Shown one piece after another: positions 15,616-24,955 of a DNA stretch of 51,422 nt. Origin of the DNA: Spirochaetales bacterium (GTDB lineage Bacteria; Spirochaetota; Spirochaetia; Sphaerochaetales; Sphaerochaetaceae). Below the pieces are notes generated by a model. The model saw only the letters and a list, made by a program, of their open reading frames with translations, was not told the origin of the DNA and ran no database searches. A program made the translations under genes and the position numbers. The stretch spans positions 1-51,422 of the forward strand of contig JAAYQW010000006.1 in assembly GCA_012519115.1 (NCBI GenBank). Reading direction: 5' to 3'. The stretch's first letter is position 1; each line of letters starts with the position of its first letter.

Positions 15616-16584
15616 ATGGAAGAACGCATCGGTCTCATCATTCGAGGAATAAATAATATTTACACCGTGGAAAGCGGTGATGAACAGTATCTTTGTCGCA
15701 TCAAGGGCAAGCAGCTGGAGGGGGTCGAGGGTGAATACAACCCCCTTGCCGTCGGCGATCGAGTCAGCTTCGTCGTTACGGGAACGAAGGAAGGACTGAT
15801 TCTCCGGCGCCTGCAGCGAAAAAACTCTTTTCAAAGATGGAACACCAAGGGCAAGGCGAACCAGACGGTGGTCGCCAACATGGATGCGATCATTTGCGTA
15901 ACGTCCGCCGCCAACCCTCCCTTTCGGCCCCGCTTCATCGATCGGGTGATCGCATCGGCGATCGACGTCGAGGTGATCATCCTCTTGAATAAATGCGATC
16001 TTGAGATGAAAGAGGAGGATGCATTCCGCTTCGCGCATTATGGTACTCTGGGGTATCGGACCGTAGCGGTAAGCGCCGAAACCGGAACGAACCTCGATGA
16101 GCTGGTTGAGATCATCAAAGATAAGCAGGTCGCTTTTATCGGCCAAAGCGGAGTGGGCAAGTCCACATTGATCAACGCCCTGCTTGGAGCCGATCAGAAA
16201 ACCGATGAGATTTCGGTAAAATATGATCGCGGCCGGCATACGACCAACCATTCCTTGTTGATGCGGAGCGGGAATTTGACGATCGTCGATACCCCGGGGG
16301 TACGGGAAATCTTCGTTCCCCACACGGAGCTTGGCCGCATCCAACGGGCGTTTCCTGAATTCAGGCGATATCGATGCCTGTATGAACAGTGCCTTCACAT
16401 GGAGGAACCGGAGTGCGGAGTGAAAGCCGCCGTCGAAGAGGAGGAGATTCTCTTCGACCGCTATGAATCCTACCTCAGAATCGTCGAATCCCTTGATATG
16501 ATCACCCCGGAGTACCTTTCCAGGAATGAACGGAGCGAAGCATGGATCGAGCGAGGAGCGGAGTATGACTGGGAAGAGTCTTGA
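15616..16584 (+). CDS. rsgA: Ribosome small-subunit maturation GTPase RsgA
   Basis: RsgA is a circularly permuted GTPase that checks late 30S maturation. The 322-residue protein has an N-terminal OB-fold (residues about 5-75), G4 LLNKCDLE and G5 VSAETG before G1 GQSGVGKSTLINAL and G3 DTPGVRE, which is the permuted order, then the zinc domain CLYEQCLHMEEPEC (Cys, Cys, His, Cys ligands). The open frame reaches back to 15460 but that part is antisense to the pentapeptide gene; ATG 15616 gives the family start. No Shine-Dalgarno; the promoter puts +1 on this ATG. mutS2 overlaps its 3' end by 20 bases. Confidence 0.92.
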   Translation: MEERIGLIIRGINNIYTVESGDEQYLCRIKGKQLEGVEGEYNPLAVGDRVSFVVTGTKEGLILRRLQRKNSFQRWNTKGKANQTVVANMDAIICVTSAANPPFRPRFIDRVIASAIDVEVIILLNKCDLEMKEEDAFRFAHYGTLGYRTVAVSAETGTNLDELVEIIKDKQVAFIGQSGVGKSTLINALLGADQKTDEISVKYDRGRHTTNHSLLMRSGNLTIVDTPGVREIFVPHTELGRIQRAFPEFRRYRCLYEQCLHMEEPECGVKAAVEEEEILFDRYESYLRIVESLDMITPEYLSRNERSEAWIERGAEYDWEES

Positions 16585-18883
16585 AGATCTGGAGTTCGCC
16601 AAAGTCCAGGCGATGATCTCCTCTTTTCGGCTCAGCGAAGAGGGCGGGGCGTTCCTTTCTTCCCTTCCGTTTGCGACGGAAAAAGAGGAGCTCACGGTTC
16701 GGCAAGGGTATATATCTCACATCCTCGGGTCGATGGAACGGGATGGAGTTCCTTCCTTGCCGCTCTTTCCCTCGATTTCCGACGTGATGGATCGTCTGGA
16801 TGAGCCGGCTCCCTTGTTGGAAGGGCCCCATCTTCTGGATCTGGCTCACTACCTTCGGTCTTCCGAAGAGCTGCTGGCGTATCTTCTCCAAGATGAAGAA
16901 GAATCGATGAACGAACTGATCGGTTCCGGGATCGATCCCGCTCTTATCGCACTCAGAGAGGCGATCTGTGAAGACTTGGATGAAAACGGATCGGTCCGGG
17001 AGAATCATCCCCGTCTGAAGCCCCTGTATCGGCAGCTTGAGCAGATCCGACAGAAGCGGTCCTCCTACTGCTCTTCCTTCATTCATGAGCATCGATCATA
17101 TGTGCAAAGCGACGTGGAGGCGCTCAGGGACGGTCGGTTGGTGATTCCGATCAAAGACGGCCACAAGAACAACGTCAAAGGGTATATCTCCTCCGTGTCA
17201 TCAAGCGGCCAGACGGTGTTCATGGAACCGTTCGCCCTCGTCGACCTGAACAACTCCGTGCTGCTGGCCAGCAACCGGATTCTGGTTGAAATCGCGAAGA
17301 TTCTTCATGAACTCACTCTGAAAGCAAAAAAAGAAGAAAAGCTGCTCCTTGAGCTCAGAAAGACCGTCGGAAGGGCAGACGGATACTATGCTCTTTCCCG
17401 CTGGGTTCATGAACAGCGGTGCACGGTCGTTCAGCTTGACAGCGAGGAGGTCCGGCTCCTCGATGCCCGCCACCCTCTCCTGAAACAGAAAGCGGTTCCG
17501 ATTACGATCGTCTTGGAGAAGGGAATCAACGGGGTCGTCCTTTCCGGACCGAACGCCGGAGGAAAGACCGTTACAGTGAAAACCTTCGGGCTCTTCGCTC
17601 TGCTCAATCAATATTGCGGCTATCTTCCCGCTCGCGAAGGAAGCGCCCTTCCGCTGTTCGATCGCATTTTCACCGACATCGGTGATGAACAGTCGATCGA
17701 GAAAGAGCTTTCGACGTTCAGTGGACATATGAGCCGCCTTTCAGCGATTCTCAACCATCTAACACCGAACTCGCTGGTCATCCTCGATGAGCTCGGTTCG
17801 GGAACCGATCCCTTGGAAGGCTCGGCCCTCGCACAGGCGATTCTCTCCTATTCCTTGAAGAGGAGCGCCCTCACCTTGGTGACCAGCCACCACGGCGTAT
17901 TGAAGGAATACGCCTATTCGGCGGAGAACATCATCAATGTCGCGATGGAATTCGATGAAGTCAGCGGCAAGCCGACCTTCAAGATCATTCCCAATGTAAT
18001 CGGCCGATCCCACGCTCTCGCCACGGCAAAAGCGATGGGATTGCCGAAAGAAGTTCTCCATGATGCGGAGGAACTCCTCGGAAGCGATCGAATCGAGCTT
18101 TCCTCGGTTCTCAGGCGTTTGGAAGAGGAACTCCGGCGGGTCGAAGAGCGGAGCAAGGCATTGGAAACGGTTGAACGCCGGTGGAAGGAGGAAAACCGAA
18201 AGCTCGATCTGAAAGCATTGACGATCAGGCAGCAGGAGCGTCAGCTCAAGGATGATGAGATCCGGACGCTTGCCCGGTTTACCAGAAAAGCTCGCCAGCG
18301 GTTGGAGCAGCTGGTTGCTGAAATCCGTGAAGGCGAATTGACCGGTGAAAAAACGAAAGCGGTAAAAACCTATCTGTCCGAGCTGGATCGACGTGTTGAA
18401 ACGGAACAAGCGTTGCTGGAAGAAGAGGAGGAAGTGTTTGTCCGTCCAACTGAGTTCAAGGTCGGAATGGAGGTCCTCTGCGGTCCTTCGAAGCGGGAAG
18501 GGACGATTCTCGAGAAAGTGGGGAAAAACCGGTATCTTGTTGCAATCGGTTCGATGCGGATGAGCCTGAAAGACAGCGACTTGTATCTTCCGAAGAACAA
18601 AGGACCGGAAGTGAGGGTTTCCTATACCGCCAGTTCGAAAAGAGCAAAACAGGAGATCGATGTGCGGGGCTTCACGCTGGAAGAAGCTCTGGAGGCGGTC
18701 GAACAAAACATAGAAGCGGCTCTGCTCAACAACCTTACGACATTTGGAATCATTCATGGCTACGGCGATGGGATTCTCAGTCAAGGCATCGGCAAGCTGC
18801 TTGGGAATCATCGCTCCGTCGTCGATTACCGATTCGCTCTTCCCGAGGATGGAGGGATGGGAAAAACGTATGTATTCCTATAG
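16565..18883 (+). CDS. mutS2: MutS2 family ATPase/endonuclease
   Basis: MutS2 lacks the mismatch-binding domain of MutS; family members suppress recombination or rescue collided ribosomes. The 772-residue protein has a helical core, then the ATPase: Walker A SGPNAGGKTVTVKT (about residue 335), STFSGHMSRL, Walker B LVILDELGSGTDPLEGSAL, then a long coiled coil (about residues 505-630), a KOW-like segment and the Smr domain at the C-terminus: EIDVRGFTLEEALEAV and HGYGDGILSQGI. ATG 16565 has AGGAG upstream and overlaps rsgA by 20 bases. The Smr motif HGxGxGxL is intact, so nuclease activity is plausible. Confidence 0.92.
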   Translation: MTGKSLEDLEFAKVQAMISSFRLSEEGGAFLSSLPFATEKEELTVRQGYISHILGSMERDGVPSLPLFPSISDVMDRLDEPAPLLEGPHLLDLAHYLRSSEELLAYLLQDEEESMNELIGSGIDPALIALREAICEDLDENGSVRENHPRLKPLYRQLEQIRQKRSSYCSSFIHEHRSYVQSDVEALRDGRLVIPIKDGHKNNVKGYISSVSSSGQTVFMEPFALVDLNNSVLLASNRILVEIAKILHELTLKAKKEEKLLLELRKTVGRADGYYALSRWVHEQRCTVVQLDSEEVRLLDARHPLLKQKAVPITIVLEKGINGVVLSGPNAGGKTVTVKTFGLFALLNQYCGYLPAREGSALPLFDRIFTDIGDEQSIEKELSTFSGHMSRLSAILNHLTPNSLVILDELGSGTDPLEGSALAQAILSYSLKRSALTLVTSHHGVLKEYAYSAENIINVAMEFDEVSGKPTFKIIPNVIGRSHALATAKAMGLPKEVLHDAEELLGSDRIELSSVLRRLEEELRRVEERSKALETVERRWKEENRKLDLKALTIRQQERQLKDDEIRTLARFTRKARQRLEQLVAEIREGELTGEKTKAVKTYLSELDRRVETEQALLEEEEEVFVRPTEFKVGMEVLCGPSKREGTILEKVGKNRYLVAIGSMRMSLKDSDLYLPKNKGPEVRVSYTASSKRAKQEIDVRGFTLEEALEAVEQNIEAALLNNLTTFGIIHGYGDGILSQGIGKLLGNHRSVVDYRFALPEDGGMGKTYVFL

Positions 18884-18904
18884 GATGGAGACAAAGGAGT
18901 CGAT

Positions 18905-19681
18905 ATGAGTGACTATACCCACGGAAGCGGAATTCAATATCACCTCGGAACCGGGAAAGGGGATGTCGGACGCTATGTGATTCTTCCGGGCGATCCCAAA
19001 CGGGTGCCCCTCATCGCCAACCATCTGACCGATGCCCGCTTGGTGGCGGATGTGCGCGAGTACGTGACGTATACCGGATATCTCGAAGGAGAAAAGGTCT
19101 CCGTCACTTCCACGGGAATCGGTGGACCTTCGGCGGCGATCGCTATGGAAGAGCTGTACAAATCGGGTGCGGACACGTTTGTCCGGATGGGAACGTGCGG
19201 CGGAATAGACACGAAGGTGATCGGCGGAGACGTCGTCATCGCGACCAGCAGCGTTCGTGCCGAGGGCACCAGCCGTGAATACGCTCCGATCGAGTTTCCC
19301 GCGGTGGCTACCTTTGAGGTCGTCGAAGCGCTGAGAGATGCGGCGATCGCCATGGGAAAACACCCGCATGTCGGCGTCGTACAGTGCAAAGACTCCTTTT
19401 ACGGTCAACACAATCCTTCCGGCATGCCGGTCTTCTATGAATTGGAGAATCGGTGGGAGGCGTATAAGCGCCTGGGAGTCCTTGCCAGCGAGATGGAAAG
19501 CGCCGCGCTGTTCACCGTCGCCGCCTACCTCGGCGTCCGGGTGGGATCGCTCTTCTTCGTCGTCGGAAACCAGGAGCGCGAGAAAGCGGGTCTTTCCAAT
19601 CCGATCGTCCACGACACCAGCGAAGTGATTGAAATCTCAATCGAGGGAATTCGCAATCTCATTCTGCGCGACCGTTCTTGA
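18905..19681 (+). CDS. udp: Uridine phosphorylase
   Basis: Uridine phosphorylase splits uridine with phosphate into uracil and ribose-1-phosphate. The 258-residue protein shows the NP-I family motifs [10 protein letters not shown] (phosphate), [35 protein letters not shown] (specific for uridine phosphorylase rather than PNP) and [16 protein letters not shown] (ribose-binding Glu-Met-Glu). GACAAAGGAG precedes ATG 18905 at usual distance, 21 bases after mutS2. Together with the UPRT at 8915 it makes a complete uridine salvage route. The 3' end overlaps the convergent gene by 23 bases. Confidence 0.92.
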   Translation: MSDYTHGSGIQYHLGTGKGDVGRYVILPGDPKRVPLIANHLTDARLVADVREYVTYTGYLEGEKVSVTSTGIGGPSAAIAMEELYKSGADTFVRMGTCGGIDTKVIGGDVVIATSSVRAEGTSREYAPIEFPAVATFEVVEALRDAAIAMGKHPHVGVVQCKDSFYGQHNPSGMPVFYELENRWEAYKRLGVLASEMESAALFTVAAYLGVRVGSLFFVVGNQEREKAGLSNPIVHDTSEVIEISIEGIRNLILRDRS

Positions 19682-20048
19682 CGGCAAGCACCTCTTTGAG
19701 CGGATAAGGCAGAGGCTCGACCGATACTTTGCCTAGTTCACAAAAGCACGTCGAAAGAAAATAGCATTCATGGAGTCCGCTGTACGGATAGGTCTTTCCT
19801 TTTGAACCGAGCGAAGAGAAGTACCAAAGGAGCTTCTCTTTCGCGATCGGTTTGAGAGTAAACGTCGGCAGGATGATTTTTTCTTCGGCTTGCAAGAGGA
19901 GCTGGCACTTTTGTGGTTCCAAGAGGTAGTCGAGGATCGTCACATTCTGTTTCGTCAGCTTCGCATGGAGAGCGAACAACAGCTTTTGAGCTTCCTCTTT
20001 TGTGCGATACAGAACCGTAGATGGTTCTTTGATTGCGTGGTAGTACAT
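19659..20048 (-). CDS. RAYT/IS200-like superfamily protein without HUH motif (putative, domesticated)
   Basis: 129 residues. The family is not obvious, but the pattern follows REP-associated tyrosine transposases: MYYHAI near the start (RAYT: YHVI), [20 protein letters not shown] (V/IFxxxEDxxxFLxLL), [16 protein letters not shown] (IxAYVLMPNHVHLLL), [19 protein letters not shown] (xRYFNRRYGRxGxLWxGR) and [23 protein letters not shown] (RYLLxCxRYIELNPVRAxxVxxPxxYPW). The two metal-binding histidines of HUH are replaced (NHVH to QKCQ), so no transposase activity is expected. GGTGGAGG lies five bases before ATG 20048; TTG 20063 is less likely. The match is by eye and needs profile support. Confidence 0.45.
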   Translation of the reverse strand: MYYHAIKEPSTVLYRTKEEAQKLLFALHAKLTKQNVTILDYLLEPQKCQLLLQAEEKIILPTFTLKPIAKEKLLWYFSSLGSKGKTYPYSGLHECYFLSTCFCELGKVSVEPLPYPLKEVLAVKNGRAE

Positions 20049-20098
20049 GGCGGCCTCCACCAAATAAGGACAATCTCTTAAGGTTTCACTTTAGACAC

Positions 20099-20127
20099 TT
20101 GAGCTTTTATCCCCATTCAGTGATAAT
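20099..20127 (+). promoter_or_regulatory. Promoter of the V-type ATPase operon
   Basis: TTGAGC (20099-20104), 17-base spacer, GATAAT (20122-20127). The start would be near 20134, giving a leader of about 35 bases with AAGGTAGG. Confidence 0.6.
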
Positions 20128-20168
20128 AGTAGAAATCTGACTAACGTATCAGAGAAGGTAGGATGTAC

Positions 20169-20753
20169 ATGGCCCAACAAATTCAAGATTTGGTTGCTTC
20201 AATTCGAAAAGACGGGGTTGAAGCTGCAAAAAAGGAAGCGGCTTCCATTCTTCAATCAGCGGAAGAACAGGCACAGACAATCATTGCCCAAGCTCAAGAA
20301 AAAGCATCTCACATCATTTCTGAAGCGGAAAAGGATATAGCTCAGGGAAACCAGCGCGCTGAAAAAGCACTTGCCCAGGCCGGACGAGATCTTCTTCTTT
20401 CCTTGAAGGCTGCGATCGAAGAGCAGTTTTCCCGAATCCTTGTTGAAAAAGCATCCAAAGCGCTCAGCAGCAAAGATGTCATCGGGTTGGTGAAAAAAGC
20501 GCTTGATGCCAGTGAGGGGGATGTGAATATCGAAGTTGAACCAAAAGCCTTTGAAGCCCTTGCCGATGAACTCCAAACTGCGCTGGCAGCTGAATTGAAG
20601 GGCGGCTTGGTGCTGAAACCCCATGATGATGTAGAATCGGGGTTCCGCCTCGTCGCAAAAGACGGCTCGTACTTCTATGACTACAAAGCAAGTGAACTGG
20701 CCGGTCTCTTACAACCGTATCTTGCTCGGCCGTTGCACGAGCGAATCTTTTAG
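20169..20753 (+). CDS. atpE: V-type ATPase subunit E (peripheral stalk)
   Basis: Subunit E forms the peripheral stalk that holds the A3B3 head against rotation. The 194-residue protein has a long Ala/Gln/Glu-rich N-terminal helix (IRKDGVEAAKKEAASILQSAEEQAQTIIAQAQEKAS..., about residues 10-75) typical of the E/G stalk coiled coil and a small globular C-terminal domain (residues about 100-194). AAGGTAGG fits better to ATG 20169 (MAQQIQDL) than to ATG 20163, which would sit on the ribosome-binding site. First gene of a seven-gene operon. Name by position and shape. Confidence 0.82.
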   Translation: MAQQIQDLVASIRKDGVEAAKKEAASILQSAEEQAQTIIAQAQEKASHIISEAEKDIAQGNQRAEKALAQAGRDLLLSLKAAIEEQFSRILVEKASKALSSKDVIGLVKKALDASEGDVNIEVEPKAFEALADELQTALAAELKGGLVLKPHDDVESGFRLVAKDGSYFYDYKASELAGLLQPYLARPLHERIF

Positions 20754-20762
20754 GATCCGGAA

Positions 20763-21296
20763 GTGGCGTCATACTACTACTTTGCAGCAACGCTTCCGTT
20801 ACTCCGTCTTCAGCGGAAGATGCCGATGAGTGTCGACGTGTTCAAAGCGCAAGCGGAGAAGCATCTCAATTCAAGGGACTGGCAGACTCTGAAAAGCGGG
20901 TTGAACGGCACGCCGAGCAAGCATGCGATGCTGAAAGCATACCAGAACTATGCCTTCTCTTTGAACACGGCCCTTGCCCAAAAACGCCAGGTTCGGCTTG
21001 GCTTTACGCTTGATGAAACTCTTCAACGACAAACTATCCCCGGAGAAATTGCAGTTGCAGCGGATGAACTGCTTGAACTTTCCGATCCGTTGGAAGCGGA
21101 AATGAAGTTCATATCGTTATTGTGGCAACGGATCGACCGGTTGGTCGGAATGAAGGTCTTCGAATTTGATGCGCTCTTGGGCTATGGGCTTAAATTGCTC
21201 TTGTTGGAACGGGTGAATGTCTTCACCCGAGAGGTTGGCCAAGCGACCTTTGAAAACCTTCTTGGCACATTGAGATCGGAAATAGACCGGATGTAG
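20763..21296 (+). CDS. DUF2764-like V-ATPase-associated protein
   Basis: A 177-residue protein beginning with GTG 20763 (AGGA eight bases upstream): MASYYYFAATLPLLRLQRKMPMS, mostly helical, without motifs for catalysis. In spirochaete and chlamydial V-ATPase operons a gene of this size sits between subunits E and A and is annotated DUF2764; its position suggests a replacement for the archaeal-type subunit C/d that links the central shaft to the membrane ring. No separate C or F/G subunit gene is seen in this operon, which supports that idea. The family call rests on position and the YYYFxxxLPxL start. Confidence 0.65.
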   Translation: MASYYYFAATLPLLRLQRKMPMSVDVFKAQAEKHLNSRDWQTLKSGLNGTPSKHAMLKAYQNYAFSLNTALAQKRQVRLGFTLDETLQRQTIPGEIAVAADELLELSDPLEAEMKFISLLWQRIDRLVGMKVFEFDALLGYGLKLLLLERVNVFTREVGQATFENLLGTLRSEIDRM

Positions 21297-21307
21297 TGGA
21301 GTTGGAT

Positions 21308-23029
21308 ATGACAAGGAACACAGGACGTGTACTCGGCGTGAATGGCAACATGGTGAATGTCGAGTTTGACGGCGCAATCGCCAAGAACGAAGTGGGATAC
21401 ATTCGTCAAGGGGATATTCGCCTCAAAGGCGAAGTAATCCGCATCAATGGCAACATTGCCGCGCTGCAAGTCTTTGAGATGACCGGCGGAATCGTTGTCG
21501 GCGATGAGGTTGAGTTTACCGGCGAGATGCTCAGTGTGGAGCTGGGTCCCGGACTGCTGACTCAAATCTATGACGGACTGCAAAATCCCTTGCCGGAACT
21601 CGCCCGGCAATGTGGCTTCTTTCTTCAGCGGGGTGTGTACCTTCAGGCTCTGCCCAATCTTGATTGGGAGTTCACCCCGACAGTATCCGTCGGTGACATC
21701 GTCAAAGCGGGTGATACAATCGCAACCGTACCCGAAGGACTGTTTACCCACCAAATCATGGTTCCCTTCGATCTGGTCGGTTCCTTCACCGTAACTTCGA
21801 TCAATAAAGCGGGAACGTACAAGACTCGCGACATCATTTGCACCATCGAAGACTCCAAAAAGAAGAAAATCGAACTGTCGATGGTCTTCAGTTGGCCGGT
21901 AAAGAAAGCGATTCAGCTCTACAGCGAAAGACTTCGGCCTGTCGAACCGATGACGACGAAGATCAGAATCATCGACACTCTGTTGCCGGTTGCCAAGGGT
22001 GGAACGTACTGTACTCCCGGGCCGTTCGGTGCCGGAAAGACCGTTCTACAGCACGCGACGAGTCGAAACGCCGAAGTTGATATCGTCATCATCGCCGCCT
22101 GTGGTGAGCGCGCCGGTGAAGTCGTCGAGATTCTGAAGGAATTCCCCGAACTGATCGACCCGAAAACCGGACGTTCGCTGATGGAACGGACAATCATCAT
22201 TTGCAATACCTCTTCGATGCCGGTCGCGAGCCGGGAAGCTTCCGTGTATACCGCGGTGACAATCGCCGAATACTATCGGCAGATGGGTTTGGATATTCTG
22301 TTGCTTGCCGACTCCACCAGCCGTTGGGCTCAGGCGATGCGCGAGATGAGCGGCCGTTTGGAAGAGATTCCCGGTGAAGAGGCGTTCCCCGCATACCTGG
22401 AAAGCCGAATCGCTGAATTCTATGAACGAGCCGGAATCGTCAGGCTGCATGACGGAAAAATCGGCTCCGTTACGATCGGTGGAACGGTCAGTCCCGCCGG
22501 CGGCAACTTTGAAGAGCCGGTCACTCAGGCGACGTTGAAAGTAGTCGGCGCTTTCCATGGTCTCAGCCGCGAGCGCTCCGATGCCCGCAAGTATCCGGCG
22601 ATCGACCCGCTGACCTCGTGGTCAAAGTATACGGGAATCATCAAGCAGTCCGACGTGGAACAGATGCGTCGGGTTCTTCATGGTTCTCATGAGGTCAATC
22701 AGATGATGAAGGTCGTCGGTGAAGAGGGAACGAGCGTCAACGACTATGTGACGTATCAGATGGGCGAGCTGCTTGACAGTTGCTATCTTCAGCAGAACAC
22801 GTTCGATCCGATCGACACATCGGTAGCACCGGAGCGCCAGAAGCATGTCTTTGCGAAACTCCGTCATTTGATGAACATGCCATTGACCTTTGAGACAAAG
22901 AGTGATGTTCGCCGGGTCTTCAACAACCTCCGACAGCTTCTCTTGGACTGGAATAACACGCTTTGGGAGTCAGACGAGTTTAAAGCGGCGGAAGCCGCCC
23001 TTGATGAAGCATTCAAGGCTCTGATGTAA
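21308..23029 (+). CDS. atpA: V-type ATPase catalytic subunit A
   Basis: The catalytic subunit binds and hydrolyses ATP. The 573-residue protein has the N-terminal beta barrel, the long non-homologous insert typical of A subunits (about residues 115-180) and Walker [13 protein letters not shown] (about residue 240), catalytic Glu in ACGERAGE, Walker [30 protein letters not shown], then the C-terminal helical domain. The length matches archaeal-type A subunits. GTG 21296 is possible, but GGAG six bases before ATG 21308 decides the start. Twelve bases to atpB. Confidence 0.95.
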   Translation: MTRNTGRVLGVNGNMVNVEFDGAIAKNEVGYIRQGDIRLKGEVIRINGNIAALQVFEMTGGIVVGDEVEFTGEMLSVELGPGLLTQIYDGLQNPLPELARQCGFFLQRGVYLQALPNLDWEFTPTVSVGDIVKAGDTIATVPEGLFTHQIMVPFDLVGSFTVTSINKAGTYKTRDIICTIEDSKKKKIELSMVFSWPVKKAIQLYSERLRPVEPMTTKIRIIDTLLPVAKGGTYCTPGPFGAGKTVLQHATSRNAEVDIVIIAACGERAGEVVEILKEFPELIDPKTGRSLMERTIIICNTSSMPVASREASVYTAVTIAEYYRQMGLDILLLADSTSRWAQAMREMSGRLEEIPGEEAFPAYLESRIAEFYERAGIVRLHDGKIGSVTIGGTVSPAGGNFEEPVTQATLKVVGAFHGLSRERSDARKYPAIDPLTSWSKYTGIIKQSDVEQMRRVLHGSHEVNQMMKVVGEEGTSVNDYVTYQMGELLDSCYLQQNTFDPIDTSVAPERQKHVFAKLRHLMNMPLTFETKSDVRRVFNNLRQLLLDWNNTLWESDEFKAAEAALDEAFKALM

Positions 23030-23040
23030 GGGAGAAGAGC

Positions 23041-24345
23041 ATGCAAAAAATATATTCGAAGATTGAGTCAATTGTCGGAAACGTCATCACGGTTCGGGCC
23101 AAAGGGGTGGCTAACGGTGAACTTGCAGTTGTTGCCAGTGCCGGGTCAACCTCATTTGCAAACGTGATCAAGCTGGATGGTGATCTTGTCTCATTGCAGA
23201 TTTTCAGTGGAGCTACCGGAACATCGACCGGAGACCATGTCCGTTTCCTTGGCAATCCGATGCGCGTCTCCTCATCGCCCAATCTCCTGGGGCGAGTGTT
23301 TGACGGAACCGGTTCCCCCCGAGACAACAAACCCGAATTGAAGGAAGAGATGATCGATATCGGAGGTCCGTCGGTAAACCCGGCAAAGCGCATCATTCCC
23401 CGAAATATGATTCGAACCGGTATCCCGATGATCGACCTGTTCAACACCCTCGTCGAAAGCCAGAAGCTTCCGATCTTCTCCGTCAGCGGCGAGCCGTACA
23501 ACGAATTGTTGGCTCGAATCGCTCTGCAAGCGGAGGTCGATCTGATCATCCTCGGAGGAATGGGACTGAAATATGATGACTACCTCTACTTCAAGGATAC
23601 CTTGGAAGAGGGTGGGGCGATGAATCGAACGATCATGTTCGTCCATACCGCCAGCGATCCGACCGTCGAATGCATGCTGGTTCCAGACATGGCCCTCGCC
23701 GTTGCAGAGAAGTTTGCCCTCGAAGGAAAGAAAGTATTGGTCCTGTTGACGGATATGACGAACTTTGCCGATGCGATGAAAGAGATGGCGATCACGATGG
23801 ACCAGGTTCCTTCCAACCGAGGATACCCAGGAGACCTGTACACCCAGCTCGCCTCACGGTATGAGAAAGCGGTCGACTTCGAAGGAGCGGGTTCCGTTAC
23901 GATTCTTGCCGCGACCACGATGCCCGGAGATGACGTAACTCACCCGATTCCCGATAACACCGGCTATATCACTGAAGGGCAGTACTACCTCAAGGGCGGA
24001 AGAATCGAACCGTTCGGTTCGCTCTCTCGGTTGAAGCAGCAGGTCAACAGCGCCACGCGGGATGACCACCGTGCGTTGATGGACGGAATGATTCGACTCT
24101 ACGCCTCCTTCAAAGAAGCTCTCGAAAAACAGTCGATGGGCTTCATGATGAGTGAATGGGATGAAAAATTGCTGAAATACGGTGCGCTTTTTGAAGAAAA
24201 GATGATGGATCTTTCCGTGAACATCCCCCTTGAGCGGGCGCTGGATTTGGGCTGGGAGATTCTTGGCGACTGTTTTGAACCCAATGAAACGGGGTTGCGC
24301 TCCGACTTGATTCGAGCCCGTTGGCCGAAGCATCTCGGTGAATAA
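23041..24345 (+). CDS. atpB: V-type ATPase regulatory subunit B
   Basis: The 434-residue B subunit alternates with A in the hexameric head and lacks a P-loop, as expected. Conserved stretches: [49 protein letters not shown] (the position of the lost Walker A), [45 protein letters not shown] box precedes ATG 23041, 11 bases after atpA. It is followed after nine bases by atpD. Confidence 0.95.
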   Translation: MQKIYSKIESIVGNVITVRAKGVANGELAVVASAGSTSFANVIKLDGDLVSLQIFSGATGTSTGDHVRFLGNPMRVSSSPNLLGRVFDGTGSPRDNKPELKEEMIDIGGPSVNPAKRIIPRNMIRTGIPMIDLFNTLVESQKLPIFSVSGEPYNELLARIALQAEVDLIILGGMGLKYDDYLYFKDTLEEGGAMNRTIMFVHTASDPTVECMLVPDMALAVAEKFALEGKKVLVLLTDMTNFADAMKEMAITMDQVPSNRGYPGDLYTQLASRYEKAVDFEGAGSVTILAATTMPGDDVTHPIPDNTGYITEGQYYLKGGRIEPFGSLSRLKQQVNSATRDDHRALMDGMIRLYASFKEALEKQSMGFMMSEWDEKLLKYGALFEEKMMDLSVNIPLERALDLGWEILGDCFEPNETGLRSDLIRARWPKHLGE

Positions 24346-24354
24346 GGAGATTTC

Positions 24355-24954
24355 ATGGCTGTCAAACTGACAAAGAATGAACTCAAACTCCAAAAAGATC
24401 GTCTGAGGCAGTTCGAACGCTATTTGCCTACGCTGATGCTTAAAAAGCAGCAGCTGCAGCTGGTGATTCAACAGATTGAACGCGAGATCGAAACGCATAA
24501 AAAGGAGCAAGCCGCCCTGATCGCCCAAGTGAAGATGTGGATCGCCGTGTATGCTGAAAACGAGCGTTATGACCTTCTTTCGCTCGTTCAAATCGACACG
24601 ATTCTCAAAAGCAAGAGCAATATCGCCGGGGTCATCATTCCCACCTTCAAGGAGTTGACGTTCAAACATATCGAATACAATCCGCTTCTCTATCCGCTTT
24701 GGATTGACAAAGGGGTAAGTTTCCTTCGTGAAGTCGCCCAATATGATGCGCTCATCGCTACGCTCAACGAGCAGATCGAGCTGCTGGGAAGGGAGTTGAG
24801 GGTAACCAGTCAACGGGTGAATCTCTTTGAAAAAGTGAAGATTCCCGAAGCGAAGGAGCATATTCGATTGATCGGCATCTATCTTGGCGACCAACAGACC
24901 GCTGCGGTGGTTCGGGGCAAGATCGCCAAGAAGAAGTTGGTAGCAGGAGCCTGA
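24355..24954 (+). CDS. atpD: V-type ATPase subunit D (central rotor shaft)
   Basis: Subunit D forms the antiparallel coiled coil that turns inside the A3B3 head. The 199-residue protein has the two long helices: [38 protein letters not shown] near the N-terminus (the family form is LxLKxxRLxxxxxYLPxLxxKRxxL) and [38 protein letters not shown] near the C-terminus, where NxFE/RVKIP is the D-subunit signature. AAGGAG is six bases before ATG 24355. One base separates it from atpI. Confidence 0.9.
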   Translation: [199 protein letters not shown]

Positions 24955-24955
24955 C

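Noticed and set aside
15583-16695. Antisense frame opposite rsgA and the start of mutS2
   Set aside because: RsgA motifs are intact on the plus strand; no promoter or Shine-Dalgarno fits the antisense frame.
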